DNA of 64,000 nucleotides from Microbacterium laevaniformans. GTDB taxonomy: Bacteria; Actinomycetota; Actinomycetes; Actinomycetales; Microbacteriaceae. Positions 9,034-20,922 of this stretch are shown here, one piece after another; the stretch's first letter is position 1; every line of letters begins with the position of its first letter. Made by a program: the position numbers and the translations under genes. The stretch spans positions 806,001 to 870,000 of the forward strand of contig NZ_JAFBCE010000001.1 in NCBI RefSeq assembly GCF_016907555.1. The letters run 5' to 3'. The notes under the pieces were generated by a model. It did no database searches. It saw nothing but the letters and a program-made list of their open reading frames with translations, and was not told where the DNA came from.

Positions 9034-9928
9034 CTGGCAAGATCCAGCAGACCACGCCCGAGGAAGCCGCCGAGAAGGCCGCCGTCCTCATCGAGTCGCT
9101 GCCGTGGCTGCAGCGCTTCCGCGAGCAGATCATCGTGATCAAGTACGGCGGCAACGCCATGGTCTCCGAAGAGTTGCAGGACGCGTTCGCGCAGGACATC
9201 GCGTACCTCCGGTTCGTCGGTGTCAAGCCGGTCGTCGTGCACGGGGGAGGCCCGCAGATCTCGCAGATGCTCGATCGGCTCGCCATCCCCAGCGAGTTCA
9301 AGGGCGGCTACCGGGTGACCTCGACCGAGGCGATCAGCGTCGTGCGGATGGTGCTCACCGGTCAGGTGAACCCGCAGCTGGTCGGGCGCATCAACGCGTT
9401 CGGCCCCTTCGCCGTCGGGGTGTCGGGGGAGGATGCGGGGCTCTTCCAGGGGCGGCGGCGCGGCGTGGTGATCGACGGCACCGAGCACGACCTCGGCGCC
9501 GTCGGCGATGTCGTCCGCGTCGACCCGCAGCCGGTGCTCGACCAGCTCGCCGCCGGTCGTATCCCGGTGGTCTCCTCGATCGCACCCGACCTGGACAACC
9601 CCGGGCACTCGCTGAACGTCAACGCGGATGCCGCGGCAGCCGCTCTGGCCGTCGCGCTGGGCGCGGCGAAGCTCGTCGTGCTCACGGATGTCGCGGGCCT
9701 CTACGCCGACTGGCCGAATCGCGACTCGCTGGTCTCGCATCTGACCGCCGATGAGCTGCGCGCGATGCTGCCGCGGCTGGAGTCGGGCATGATCCCGAAG
9801 ATGCAGGCGTGCCTCGACGCCGTCGACGGCGGCGTCGACACGGCGGCGATCATCGACGGACGCCAGCCCCATTCGGTGCTGGTCGAGGTCTTCACGGAAC
9901 AGGGAATCGGAACAGAGGTGGTGGCGCA

Positions 9929-9932
<4 letters not shown>
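9030..9932 (+). CDS. argB: Acetylglutamate kinase
   Basis: 300 aa amino-acid kinase phosphorylating N-acetylglutamate, the second and usually feedback-regulated step. The N-terminal [10 protein letters not shown] holds the phosphate-binding Lys and Gly-Gly, VVHGGGPQI follows near residue 70, and the nucleotide site near 180-200 reads [12 protein letters not shown]. The ATG at 9030 overlaps the argJ stop (ATGA); a far longer upstream frame is ignored because it lies inside argJ. The N-terminal helix before the kinase core ([20 protein letters not shown]) is the feature linked to arginine-sensitive hexameric enzymes, so feedback inhibition is likely (inference). Confidence 0.96.
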
Positions 9933-12123
<2,191 letters not shown>

Positions 12124-12148
12124 TCGGGATGCGGACGGTGGGACGACG

Positions 12149-13237
12149 ATGACGGCCCCCCGTCCGCTCCGCGCGCGCACGTTGGATGGCGACGGCAGGC
12201 TCGCCGGCGTCGATCTCGCGCGGGGTCTCGCGGTGTTCGGGATGTTCGCCGCGCACCTGCTGGTGATCGCCCATTTCGATGCTGCGCAGCCCGCGACGTG
12301 GGTCGATCTCGTCAACGGGCGGTCCTCGATCTTGTTCGCGACGCTCGCGGGAGTCTCGATCGCTCTCATGACCGGTGCGCGGGCGAGCGCGGGGAGCAGG
12401 CCCGCGACGGGTCGCGCGCTCGTCGTCGCGCGGCGACGCCTGGTCGTGCGGGCGGCGATCATCTGGGGCATCGGGATGCTGCTGAATGCCACGGGTGTGC
12501 CGGTCTACATGATCCTGCCGGCCTACGGCATCCTGTTCCTCCTCGCGGTGCCGCTGCTGCGCCTGTCGGCATCCACCCTCTGGGTGCTCGCCGCCGTCAT
12601 CGGCGTCGGCGCCCCCTGGGTTCTGCCACTGGCGGATCGGGCGCTCGTGGACGCCGGGACGATCGGTGGCGACCTCGTTCTGCTGCTGGGCTGGCACTAT
12701 CCCTTCCTCGTGTGGGCGGCCTTCCTGATCGCGGGGCTGGCCGCCGCACGCTCCGACTTGCGCTCCCTGCGCACTCTCGTCGCGCTGGTCGTCGGTGGCG
12801 CGGCGTGCGCGATGGCCGCCGCCGCGGCATCCACGGTCATCGACCTGCCCGAGGACTCCTACCTCGGACGTGTGCTGGCCGACGGTGCCCACTCCGGCGG
12901 TGTGCTCGAGACGGTCGGGTCGGGCGGCTTCGCCCTGGCGGTCGTGGGCTTGTGCCTGCTGATCTGCCGCACGCCCGCGCGCATCGTGCTGCTGCCCGTG
13001 CGCGCCGTGGGATCGATGCCGCTCACCGCGTACGTCGGCCAGATCGTCGCGTGGGCCGTGTGGGCCTCCCTTGCCCTGGGCGACGTCGGCGACTTGTCGG
13101 GCTTTCGCGCCCTGCAGCCGTTCTGGCCGTTCGTCGGCGCGACGCTCGTGTTCTGCACCGCGTGGGCCCTCGTCGTCGGTCGGGGCCCCCTGGAACGCGC
13201 CCTGGCATACGCCACCCGCGCGGTCATCCGCGGTTGA
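12149..13237 (+). CDS. Membrane acyltransferase-like protein (DUF1624/DUF418, HGSNAT-like)
   Basis: 362 aa, about 10 predicted membrane helices. The N-terminal RLAGVDLARGLAVFGMFAAHL and SSILFATLAGVSIALMTG are typical of the heparan-alpha-glucosaminide N-acetyltransferase-like / DUF418 families. The C-terminal helices include PLTAYVGQIVAWAVW and end near the DUF418-like RGPLERALAY. Such proteins are thought to acylate substrates across the membrane, but the substrate here is unknown. It starts 25 bp after argF and may be read through from the arginine operon, though no functional link is visible. Confidence 0.75.
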   Translation: MTAPRPLRARTLDGDGRLAGVDLARGLAVFGMFAAHLLVIAHFDAAQPATWVDLVNGRSSILFATLAGVSIALMTGARASAGSRPATGRALVVARRRLVVRAAIIWGIGMLLNATGVPVYMILPAYGILFLLAVPLLRLSASTLWVLAAVIGVGAPWVLPLADRALVDAGTIGGDLVLLLGWHYPFLVWAAFLIAGLAAARSDLRSLRTLVALVVGGAACAMAAAAASTVIDLPEDSYLGRVLADGAHSGGVLETVGSGGFALAVVGLCLLICRTPARIVLLPVRAVGSMPLTAYVGQIVAWAVWASLALGDVGDLSGFRALQPFWPFVGATLVFCTAWALVVGRGPLERALAYATRAVIRG

Positions 13238-13242
13238 GTCGT

Positions 13243-14310
13243 TCATCCGTCCCCTCCCGCCGCATCTGCAGCGGCGACACGACCCCACGGGACGGATGAA
13301 CGGCGAAGCTCGCCGCGAGCCAACGCTGCGGCGATCTTCGCGGCAGCGGGCGCAGCGTCCCGATGCAGGTCTGCGGCCGTCAGGCGCACGACCTCCCATC
13401 CCGCGGCCACGCAGGCCGCGTGCTTCTCGATGTCGCGCTGCCATTGCTTCGGCGATCGGCGGTGGTGATCGCCCTCGTACTCCACGAGGACGCCGTGGTC
13501 CGGGAAAGCCAGTTCGGTGAAGCCGATGGGTCTGCCGTCCACGCCGAACACGTCGACGTCGAGGAGAGGCTCGGGTAGCTGCCGGCGCACGCACGCGAGA
13601 CGTATCCGCGTCTCCGGTGGCGAGGCCGCCCCGACCCGGATCAGCCCCAGCGCCGCGCGCAGTCGCGCAGCACCGACGCGGCGGCCGGCCTCCATCGCCT
13701 CCACCAGGTCGTCACGCGCCGCCAAGGCGTCAGCGGGCGTGCCGCGATGCATCCCCCGTCGCCGCGGGATGTGCACGACGGCGTCGCCCAGCTCGACGAG
13801 CTCGCCCACCGACAGCAGCGGAGCCAGCTGCACCCACACCGATGCCGGCGCGGCCACGCGCAACCCGCGCCGCACGCCGGTCCTCGTGAGCTCGGCGCGC
13901 AGCTGATGGCCCCGCACACCCACGCCCTTCGGTGCTCGCCGCTCGCCGAGCACGGCGACGTCGATCGCTTCGGCGCCGCGACGCAGCAGCCGCAGCGGAA
14001 GCGGCAGATCCCAGATCACCGCCGCCGTGACGTGGGTGTACAGGATGCCGGGGACCGCCCGGGCCGCATACGCGCGCGCCGCCCGCTGGATCGTCAGCCG
14101 CAGCCGCGCATTCTCGTTCGCAGCGGGCGACGCGTCATCGTCCACCGCAGCCGCGGACTCCGCCGGAGGCCGCGATCGCACGCCCCGGAACGGCGAGGCC
14201 AGATCGCGCGCGCGGAGCCGGCGCGGCGATACCCCGGCATCCTGCGCCTGCGCGACGGAGAACGACTCCGGAAGGCTGTCGGGCAGCGGCGACGGGCGAC
14301 GACTCATCAT
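13243..14310 (-). CDS. DUF559-type endonuclease-like protein
   Basis: 355 aa. The C-terminal domain has the Vsr/DUF559 restriction-endonuclease-like pattern: FPDHGVLVEYEGDHHRRSPKQWQRDIEKHAACVAAGWEVV split over about residues 275-315, with the acidic E-Y-E-G-D-H-H core and a following Lys. The N-terminal part resembles the helical winged region found in actinobacterial AbiEi/DUF559 proteins (FSVAQAQDAGVSPRRLRARDLASPFRGVR). Such genes are abundant in Microbacterium-type genomes, often singly, and their role is not established. The start at 14310 is the first Met of a Met-Met pair where family similarity begins. It is oriented against both argF and argH. Confidence 0.65.
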   Translation of the reverse strand: MMSRRPSPLPDSLPESFSVAQAQDAGVSPRRLRARDLASPFRGVRSRPPAESAAAVDDDASPAANENARLRLTIQRAARAYAARAVPGILYTHVTAAVIWDLPLPLRLLRRGAEAIDVAVLGERRAPKGVGVRGHQLRAELTRTGVRRGLRVAAPASVWVQLAPLLSVGELVELGDAVVHIPRRRGMHRGTPADALAARDDLVEAMEAGRRVGAARLRAALGLIRVGAASPPETRIRLACVRRQLPEPLLDVDVFGVDGRPIGFTELAFPDHGVLVEYEGDHHRRSPKQWQRDIEKHAACVAAGWEVVRLTAADLHRDAAPAAAKIAAALARGELRRSSVPWGRVAAADAAGGDG

Positions 14311-14528
14311 CGCAGCGTGGCGCGCCTCCTCGCGCGCGACGGGTCGGGCGGCGGCATCTGTGCATACGTGAGCGGCGGGGCGGTGTGGGGAGGGGTCCGC
14401 GGCTCGCTCATCCGTCTCGTCTGGTCGCATCGGATGCCGCGATGCGGCACGTCGGGACGGATGAACGCGCTGCGGCGGGCTCTGCGCCGTGCGGAGCGCA
14501 CCGGGCGGAGCGTCGGCGCGGTGCTCGC

Positions 14529-15980
<1,452 letters not shown>

Positions 15981-15994
15981 ACTCGTTGCAAGCA

Positions 15995-16025
15995 ATAAGT
16001 CCTGAGCTTCTCGAATCGGACTTAT
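15995..16025. promoter_or_regulatory. Inverted repeat between argH and satD
   Basis: ATAAGTCC (15995-16002) and GGACTTAT (16018-16025) are perfect inverted copies with a 15-nt gap. This could be an operator for a dimeric regulator or a weak argH terminator; no T run follows. Confidence 0.4.
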
Positions 16026-16048
16026 CAGCAAAAGCTTGATCTTACGTC

Positions 16049-16071
16049 GACATCAGTGGAAGACTGATGTC
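16049..16071 (+). promoter_or_regulatory. Perfect 9-bp hairpin abutting the satD start codon
   Basis: GACATCAGT (16049-16057), loop GGAAG, ACTGATGTC (16063-16071), directly followed by the ATG at 16072. The only purine-rich candidate ribosome-binding stretch is the loop itself. It could be an RNA structure controlling initiation or a DNA operator palindrome. Confidence 0.55.
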
Positions 16072-16722
16072 ATGGTCGCCGCCGTCATCGCCGATATCGT
16101 CGGCTCGCGTGAGCTCGAGGACCGTGTCGCGGCGCAGCGCGCGCTCGACGCGGCGCTCGCCGACCTTGCGGCAGCGGGGCCCCGGGCTGTGCGTGCCATG
16201 CTCCCGACCGTGGGCGACGAACTGCAGGGGGTGTATCCCGATCTCGCAGGAGCCCTGACGGCGACGTTGCTCCTCCAGCTCACCCTGCCCGAGACGATCG
16301 AACTGCGCTTCGGCATCGGCCTCGGCGAGATCCAGTCCATCCCGTCGGCGGCGGGTCCGCTGTCGGAGGGGGAGGCGTGGTGGGCGGCCCGCGCGGCGAT
16401 CGAGCACGTCGAGCGCCTCGCGCGTCGTGCCGCCCCGAGCGCGCGCACCTGGGTCGCCGCCCCAGACGAGGCCCCCGCGGAGGTTGCCGAGCTGGTGCGG
16501 GTGGCCAATGCCGGGCTGCTGGTGCGCGACCGCGCGTTTGCTCAGCTCACTCCTCGCACCCGGCGCCTCGTCCGCGGGCGCTGGGAGGGACGCACCCAGC
16601 GCGAGTTGGCGGATGCCGAGGGGATCACCCAGCCGGCGGTGTCCCAGGCGCTGGCGACAGCGGACGGCGCGGCCCTCATCGAAGGGCTGCGCGCGCTCGG
16701 CGCCATGCCGGGGAGCGCCTGA
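16072..16722 (+). CDS. SatD-family protein, cyclase-like N-domain plus C-terminal HTH
   Basis: 216 aa. The N-terminal part fits the SatD family (VIADIVGSRELEDR, MLPTVGDELQGVYPDL). I also see, in order, a motif set resembling class III nucleotidyl cyclases: ADIVGS (D8), TVGDELQG (D49, E50), LRFGIGLGEI (79-87) and EGEAWWAARAAIEHVE (99-114). Residues 160-200 form a helix-turn-helix of the sigma-70 region-4 kind (TPRTRRLVRGRWEGRTQREL, DAEGITQPAVSQAL). The biochemical role of SatD proteins is not established. A TTG start at 16036 would add 12 residues but crosses the hairpin, so ATG 16072 is preferred. It is convergent with a SatE-like membrane gene. Confidence 0.7.
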   Translation: MVAAVIADIVGSRELEDRVAAQRALDAALADLAAAGPRAVRAMLPTVGDELQGVYPDLAGALTATLLLQLTLPETIELRFGIGLGEIQSIPSAAGPLSEGEAWWAARAAIEHVERLARRAAPSARTWVAAPDEAPAEVAELVRVANAGLLVRDRAFAQLTPRTRRLVRGRWEGRTQRELADAEGITQPAVSQALATADGAALIEGLRALGAMPGSA

Positions 16723-16796
16723 GACCCCGCGATGCGCATGCCGCAGCGGCTGAGACCCCGTCGCGCGCGTGCCGGGCAGCGCCTGAGACTCGAGCC
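16705..16796. repeat. Three imperfect ~33-bp tandem repeats at the satD 3' end
   Basis: Units starting near 16705, 16738 and 16769 share the pattern TGCCG(G)...AGCGCCTGAGAC. Each carries an in-phase TGA, so the first unit ends the SatD-like gene and the others trail it. Confidence 0.5.
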
Positions 16797-16799
16797 GCG

Positions 16800-17396
16800 T
16801 CACCAGATCGCGAGCCGGATGACACCGGCCACCGCGCACGCCCACAGCAGGCTCGCCATCGTGCCGACGATGAACCGCTCGCGTGCGGCGGGGGTCGCGA
16901 GCTCCGTGAACCGGCCCACGCCCTTGAGTGCCACGACCACGGCGACGACGCCGGGGAAGCCGGCGAGGATGCCGAGCGTCACAGATGCCCGTTCCAGGTA
17001 GCCGATCGTGGTGCCCCCGCGCAGGATCTCCTCCTGCCGAGGCGGGGTCGCTGCGGCGCTGTCCGCCATGAGCTCGACCAGGATGCCGCCGCGAGGCCCC
17101 TCCGCCGTGCGCCCGCCGTCGGCGACGCCGAGGATCCACCGGGTGAACGGGTTGCCGCCGAGCGTCGCGAGCGCCGTGCCGAGGACGGCGAGGACGGCGC
17201 CGAACAGCACTGGCACGTCGTACGGCAGCACCGCCACGACGATGAGGCACAGCACGACCAGTCCGCCCGCGACGCCGAGCGGTGCGGCCGCCGGCGTGCG
17301 CAGCGCCACCGTGACGAGCACGAGCGCGGCGCACAGCGCGAGGAACAGGAAGATCGTCAGCACGGCGATGGCGATCGCCTCGGCCTGGATGTCCAT
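16800..17396 (-). CDS. SatE-like integral membrane protein
   Basis: 198 aa. The N-terminal two thirds hold three hydrophobic segments (about 8-33, 40-60 and 62-85) and a short soluble linker. The C-terminal domain reads GGTTIGYLERASVTLGILAG, then VVALKGVGRFTEL and FIVGTMASLLWACAVAGVI. This matches my memory of the C-terminus of the DUF3307/SatE proteins that accompany satD elsewhere (GWLER...AGxP...AAKSxxRFxEL...IGTLxS). The gene is convergent with the SatD-like gene, with 77 bp between stops, rather than co-transcribed as in streptococci. Function unknown. Confidence 0.6.
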   Translation of the reverse strand: MDIQAEAIAIAVLTIFLFLALCAALVLVTVALRTPAAAPLGVAGGLVVLCLIVVAVLPYDVPVLFGAVLAVLGTALATLGGNPFTRWILGVADGGRTAEGPRGGILVELMADSAAATPPRQEEILRGGTTIGYLERASVTLGILAGFPGVVAVVVALKGVGRFTELATPAARERFIVGTMASLLWACAVAGVIRLAIW

Positions 17397-17443
17397 GGCG
17401 TCAGTCTGGCACGGCCCTCGGACGGGGCCGTGCCCGCCGCTGA

Positions 17444-17449
17444 TAGCCT
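17444..17449 (+). promoter_or_regulatory. -10 element TAGCCT before tyrS
   Basis: TAGCCT ends 7 nt before the GTG start at 17457, giving a leaderless tyrS transcript. No T-box-like leader fits in this space. Confidence 0.5.
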
Positions 17450-17456
17450 GGACCGC

Positions 17457-18764
17457 GTGTCTGAAACCGTCGCTGTGAGCGCTCTGGCGCCCGCCAACGA
17501 CCCGTCGTTCGAGAACGTCTGGGACGAGATCGTGTGGCGTGGCCTGGTGCATGTGTCCACCGATCAGGAGGCGCTGCGCGCCCTGCTCGCCGGGGACCCG
17601 ATCACGTATTACTGCGGCTTCGACCCGACCGCGCCGAGCCTGCACCTGGGCAACCTCGTGCAGCTGCTGCTGCTGCGCCGGCTGCAGCTGGCCGGGCACA
17701 AGCCGCTGGGTCTCGTCGGTGGCTCGACCGGGCTGATCGGCGACCCTCGGCCCACCGCGGAGCGCACGCTCAATACGAAGGACACCGTCGCCGAGTGGGT
17801 CGGATACCTCCGTGCGCAGGTCGAGCGATTCCTGAGTTTCGAGGGCGACAACGCGGCCCGCATGGTCAACAACCTCGACTGGACGGCGCCGCTGTCGGCG
17901 ATCGACTTCCTGCGTGAGATCGGCAAGCACTACCGCGTCGGCACGATGCTCAAGAAGGATGCCGTCAGCGCCCGCCTGAACTCCGAGGCCGGCATCAGCT
18001 ACACCGAGTTCAGCTACCAGATCCTGCAGGGCATGGACTACCTGGAGCTCTACCGCCAGTACGACTGCGTGCTGCAGACCGGCGGCAGCGATCAGTGGGG
18101 CAACCTCACGAGCGGCGCTGACCTCATTCACCGGGTCGAGGGCGTGAGCGTCCACGCGATCGGCACGCCGCTGATCACGAACAGCGACGGCACCAAGTTC
18201 GGCAAGAGCGAGGGCAACGCGATCTGGCTGGACGCAGCGATGTGCAGCCCGTACCGCATGTACCAGTTCTGGCTGTCGACGGCGGATGCCGACGTCGTGG
18301 ACCGCCTGAAGATCTTCACGTTCCTCACGCGCGCTGAGATCGAGGAGTACGCCGCGTTGGTCGCGTCCGAGCCGTTCCGTCGCGCCGCGCAGAAGCGACT
18401 CGCCCTCGAGGTGACGACCTTCGTCCACGGTGCGGATGCCGCGGAGGCGGTCATCGCGGCATCCGAGGCGCTCTTCGGCAGTGGTGACCTCACCGTGCTC
18501 GACGCGCAGACGCTGCGCAGCGCGCTCGAGGAGCTGCCGCACGCCGAGGTCGCGCCGGGCACACCGGTCGTGCAGGCGCTCGTCGAAACGGGCCTGGTCG
18601 CGAGCCTGTCCGAGGCGCGCCGCGCGATCGCCCAGGGAGGGGTGTCGCTCGACGGCGCCAAGGTCGAGGACGACGCAGCCGTGGTGACGGGTGCGCTCCC
18701 GGGCGACGTCTCGGTGCTGCGCCGCGGCAAGAAGACCCTCGCCGGCCTCTTCGTGGCGCGCTGA
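17457..18764 (+). CDS. tyrS: Tyrosine-tRNA ligase
   Basis: 435 aa class I synthetase charging tRNA-Tyr. The HIGH-type motif is HLGN at residues 63-66, and the KMSKS-type motif appears as KFGKS in TKFGKSEGNAIWL near 245, the bacterial TyrRS form. The tyrosine pocket (YCGFDPTAPS near 52; YQILQGMDYL, QTGGSDQWGN) is intact. A C-terminal S4 RNA-binding domain follows (VVQALVETGLVASLSEARRA, GGVSLDGAKV). The GTG at 17457 is chosen from the -10 box; longer upstream frames overlap the minus-strand membrane gene. Confidence 0.96.
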   Translation: MSETVAVSALAPANDPSFENVWDEIVWRGLVHVSTDQEALRALLAGDPITYYCGFDPTAPSLHLGNLVQLLLLRRLQLAGHKPLGLVGGSTGLIGDPRPTAERTLNTKDTVAEWVGYLRAQVERFLSFEGDNAARMVNNLDWTAPLSAIDFLREIGKHYRVGTMLKKDAVSARLNSEAGISYTEFSYQILQGMDYLELYRQYDCVLQTGGSDQWGNLTSGADLIHRVEGVSVHAIGTPLITNSDGTKFGKSEGNAIWLDAAMCSPYRMYQFWLSTADADVVDRLKIFTFLTRAEIEEYAALVASEPFRRAAQKRLALEVTTFVHGADAAEAVIAASEALFGSGDLTVLDAQTLRSALEELPHAEVAPGTPVVQALVETGLVASLSEARRAIAQGGVSLDGAKVEDDAAVVTGALPGDVSVLRRGKKTLAGLFVAR

Positions 18765-18791
18765 CGCCCTCGCATCGGGGGAGACCCACCC

Positions 18792-19601
18792 GTGCCCTTC
18801 ACTCCGAGCCACGCCGTCGTCGCGCTGCCGTTCGTGCGCACGCCCCTGCTGCCGGCGGCGATCGCGGTGGGCGCGATGGCACCCGACCTGCCGCTGTTCC
18901 TGCGCGGCACCCCGCTCACATACCAGCAAACGCATACGAACGTGGCGCTCACCGCGCTGATCGCTCTCGTGCTGCTCGCGCTCTGGTACGCCGTGCTGCG
19001 GCCGGCCGTGCGCGAGCTGTCGCCCGGGTGGCTGGCCGGGCGTCTGCCGACCGACTGGGACGCCGTGGGCCGCGCCGTCTGGGAGAGCGTGCGGGTGCCG
19101 CGGGAGGGCGCCCGCCATGACGTATGGCGAGACTCGGCGGTGTTCTCCGTGCTGGTGGCCCTCTCGCTTGTGCTGGGTGTCGTCTCGCACATCGTCTGGG
19201 ACGCGTTCACGCACGAGGGCCGCTGGGGGCTCGCCGCCTTCCCCGCACTGGAACAGCAGTGGGGGCCGCTCCTCGGCTACAAGTGGATGCAGTACGGATC
19301 ATCTTTCGGCGGCCTGGTCATCCTGGGCGCCTTCGCCGTGTCGTGGCTGCGCCGCCGCGACGACGGAGCACCCGTCGATCGCGTCCTCGCGCCGGGTATC
19401 CGCATCGCGTGGTGGCTGTCACTCCCCGGCATCCTCGTCATCGCATGGCTCATCGGGCTCGCGGCATACGGACCCCTCAGCCCCACGTGGACGGCGCAGC
19501 ACCTCGCTTACCGCGTGCTCCCGCCGGCATGCGCGGTCTGGGGTGCGGTGACCCTGGCGCTGTGCGTGGTCGTCGTGGTCCGCCGGCGAAGCCGCGCGTA
19601 A
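18792..19601 (+). CDS. DUF4184-family membrane protein
   Basis: 269 aa with about six predicted helices. The N-terminus MPFTPSHAVVALPF with MAPDLPLF is characteristic of DUF4184, and His/Asp residues in the early loops (SHAV, APDLP, SHIVWDAFTHEG near 140) resemble the metal-binding layout of the YdjM-type membrane hydrolase families. Function is not established. It starts 27 bp after tyrS and ends ahead of a strong terminator, so it is probably co-transcribed with tyrS. Confidence 0.8.
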   Translation: MPFTPSHAVVALPFVRTPLLPAAIAVGAMAPDLPLFLRGTPLTYQQTHTNVALTALIALVLLALWYAVLRPAVRELSPGWLAGRLPTDWDAVGRAVWESVRVPREGARHDVWRDSAVFSVLVALSLVLGVVSHIVWDAFTHEGRWGLAAFPALEQQWGPLLGYKWMQYGSSFGGLVILGAFAVSWLRRRDDGAPVDRVLAPGIRIAWWLSLPGILVIAWLIGLAAYGPLSPTWTAQHLAYRVLPPACAVWGAVTLALCVVVVVRRRSRA

Positions 19602-19673
19602 CGGCCGCCGCTCGCCGCACGAATGGTCCCGTCGCGGGGGGGGGTACAACGCGACCGTGACCGTCGAACGACG

Positions 19674-19707
19674 CAGTGGCCGACAGGAGAGCTCCTGTCG
19701 GCCACTG
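19674..19707. terminator. Bidirectional terminator hairpin
   Basis: A 16-bp perfect stem: CAGTGGCCGACAGGAG (19674-19689), a 2-nt centre and its complement ending at 19707. It lies between the end of the DUF4184 gene (plus) and the end of the sugar-binding protein gene (minus, stop at 19722), so it can serve both. A run of nine G lies just upstream (about 19636-19644). Confidence 0.8.
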
Positions 19708-19721
19708 TTCGAACGATGCGA

Positions 19722-20822
19722 CTACTTGAGCAGCGCAAGCCGCGCGGGGTCGTTTGCGAAGACCTCCTTGGCGTTGGCCTTCGTGACCACGACCGGGTCG
19801 AGCAGGTAGACGTCGACATCCTTCTTGCCGTTGTCTGCCGTCTCGTCGGGCGTGGGCAGACCCTTGCCGGACTGCAGGTCCTTGATCAGATCGATCGTCT
19901 TTCCGACCAGCTCCTCTGTGGGCTTGGCCACGGTGGAGTACTGCTTGCCTTCCCAGATGGACACGACCGACTCGTTCTCGGCGTCCAGACCTGTCACCAC
20001 GGGCAGCTCCTGGCCGGCCTGCTCCGACGCGGTCAGGATCGCACGGGCGATACCGTCGTTGGGCGACAGGACGCCGTCGATCTTCTTGTCGCTGTAGAAG
20101 CCGGACAGCAGCGAATCCATGCGCGACTGGGCCTTGGCGTTGTCCCAGTCCTGCGTGGCGGCCTGCGTGAAGTCGGTCTGACCGGAGACCACGACGAGCG
20201 TGCCGTCATCGATCTTCGGCTGCAGGACCGACATCGCACCCTTGAAGAAGTTCGGCGCGTTCGGGTCGGCGGGACCGCCGCCGAACAGCTCGATGTTGTA
20301 TGGGCCGGCTCCCTTGCGCTCGGCGAGACCGTCCAGCAGCGACTGGCCCTGCAGTTCGCCGGTACGGATGCTGCCGAACTGCACGACGGCGTCGACCGCA
20401 GCGGTGTTCTCGATCAGGCGGTCGTAACCGATGACGGTGACGCCCGCGTCGTGTGCGGTCTCGAGCACGGTGCCCAGCTGGGTGCCGTCGACGGGGCCGA
20501 CGACGATGACCTTCGCGCCTTGCTCGATCATGGCCTCGATCTGCTGCTGCTGCTGCGGAACCTTGTTGTCGGCGGCCTGCACGAGCGGGTTGAACCCGGC
20601 ATCCTTCAAGTCCTTGGTGAAGAGGGTCTCCGCCTCCTTCCAGTTCTGTGTGCCGAGCCAGGGCAGGGACACACCGATCGTCGCGTCGGCCGCGAACCCG
20701 GCGCCGGCGCTCTCGGACGGGTCCGCCTCGCCACGGGTGCTGCCGCTGCACGCGCTCAGGGCGAGAGCACCCACGGCGAGAAGCGCGGCCGCGGTGCCGA
20801 GCTTCGTTCTCTTGAGCTTCAT
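19722..20822 (-). CDS. chvE: Multiple-monosaccharide ABC transporter substrate-binding lipoprotein (ChvE-like)
   Basis: 366 aa extracellular sugar receptor. The signal peptide runs MKLKRTKLGTAAALLAVGAL then ALSAC, a lipobox with Cys about 25, so the mature protein is lipid-anchored. The body is periplasmic-binding-protein type I: IGVSLPWLGTQNWKEAETLF, VIVVGPVDGTQLG, GYDRLIENT, ELFGGGPADPNA, GVLSPNDGIARA. These fit the ChvE/MmsE group for xylose, arabinose, glucose or galactose rather than ribose. The start at 20822 is set by the signal peptide; a longer upstream frame runs into the permease gene. It is the third gene of the minus-strand operon ATPase-permease-receptor. The exact sugar is not readable. 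Confidence 0.88.
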   Translation of the reverse strand: MKLKRTKLGTAAALLAVGALALSACSGSTRGEADPSESAGAGFAADATIGVSLPWLGTQNWKEAETLFTKDLKDAGFNPLVQAADNKVPQQQQQIEAMIEQGAKVIVVGPVDGTQLGTVLETAHDAGVTVIGYDRLIENTAAVDAVVQFGSIRTGELQGQSLLDGLAERKGAGPYNIELFGGGPADPNAPNFFKGAMSVLQPKIDDGTLVVVSGQTDFTQAATQDWDNAKAQSRMDSLLSGFYSDKKIDGVLSPNDGIARAILTASEQAGQELPVVTGLDAENESVVSIWEGKQYSTVAKPTEELVGKTIDLIKDLQSGKGLPTPDETADNGKKDVDVYLLDPVVVTKANAKEVFANDPARLALLK

Positions 20823-20922
20823 AGTGTTTTCCTTACTGTGGTGGTGGTTACTGCGGGTTCGTGCGCGCACTCGACCATGCCCTCCGCTGCGAGGGCTCGG
20901 TTCCGGCCGCGTACGGGTGGGG

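Noticed and set aside
19636..19644. Run of nine G as a phase-variable switch
   Set aside because: It is intergenic, after a stop codon and before a terminator, with no start or promoter it could tune; only an assembly risk.
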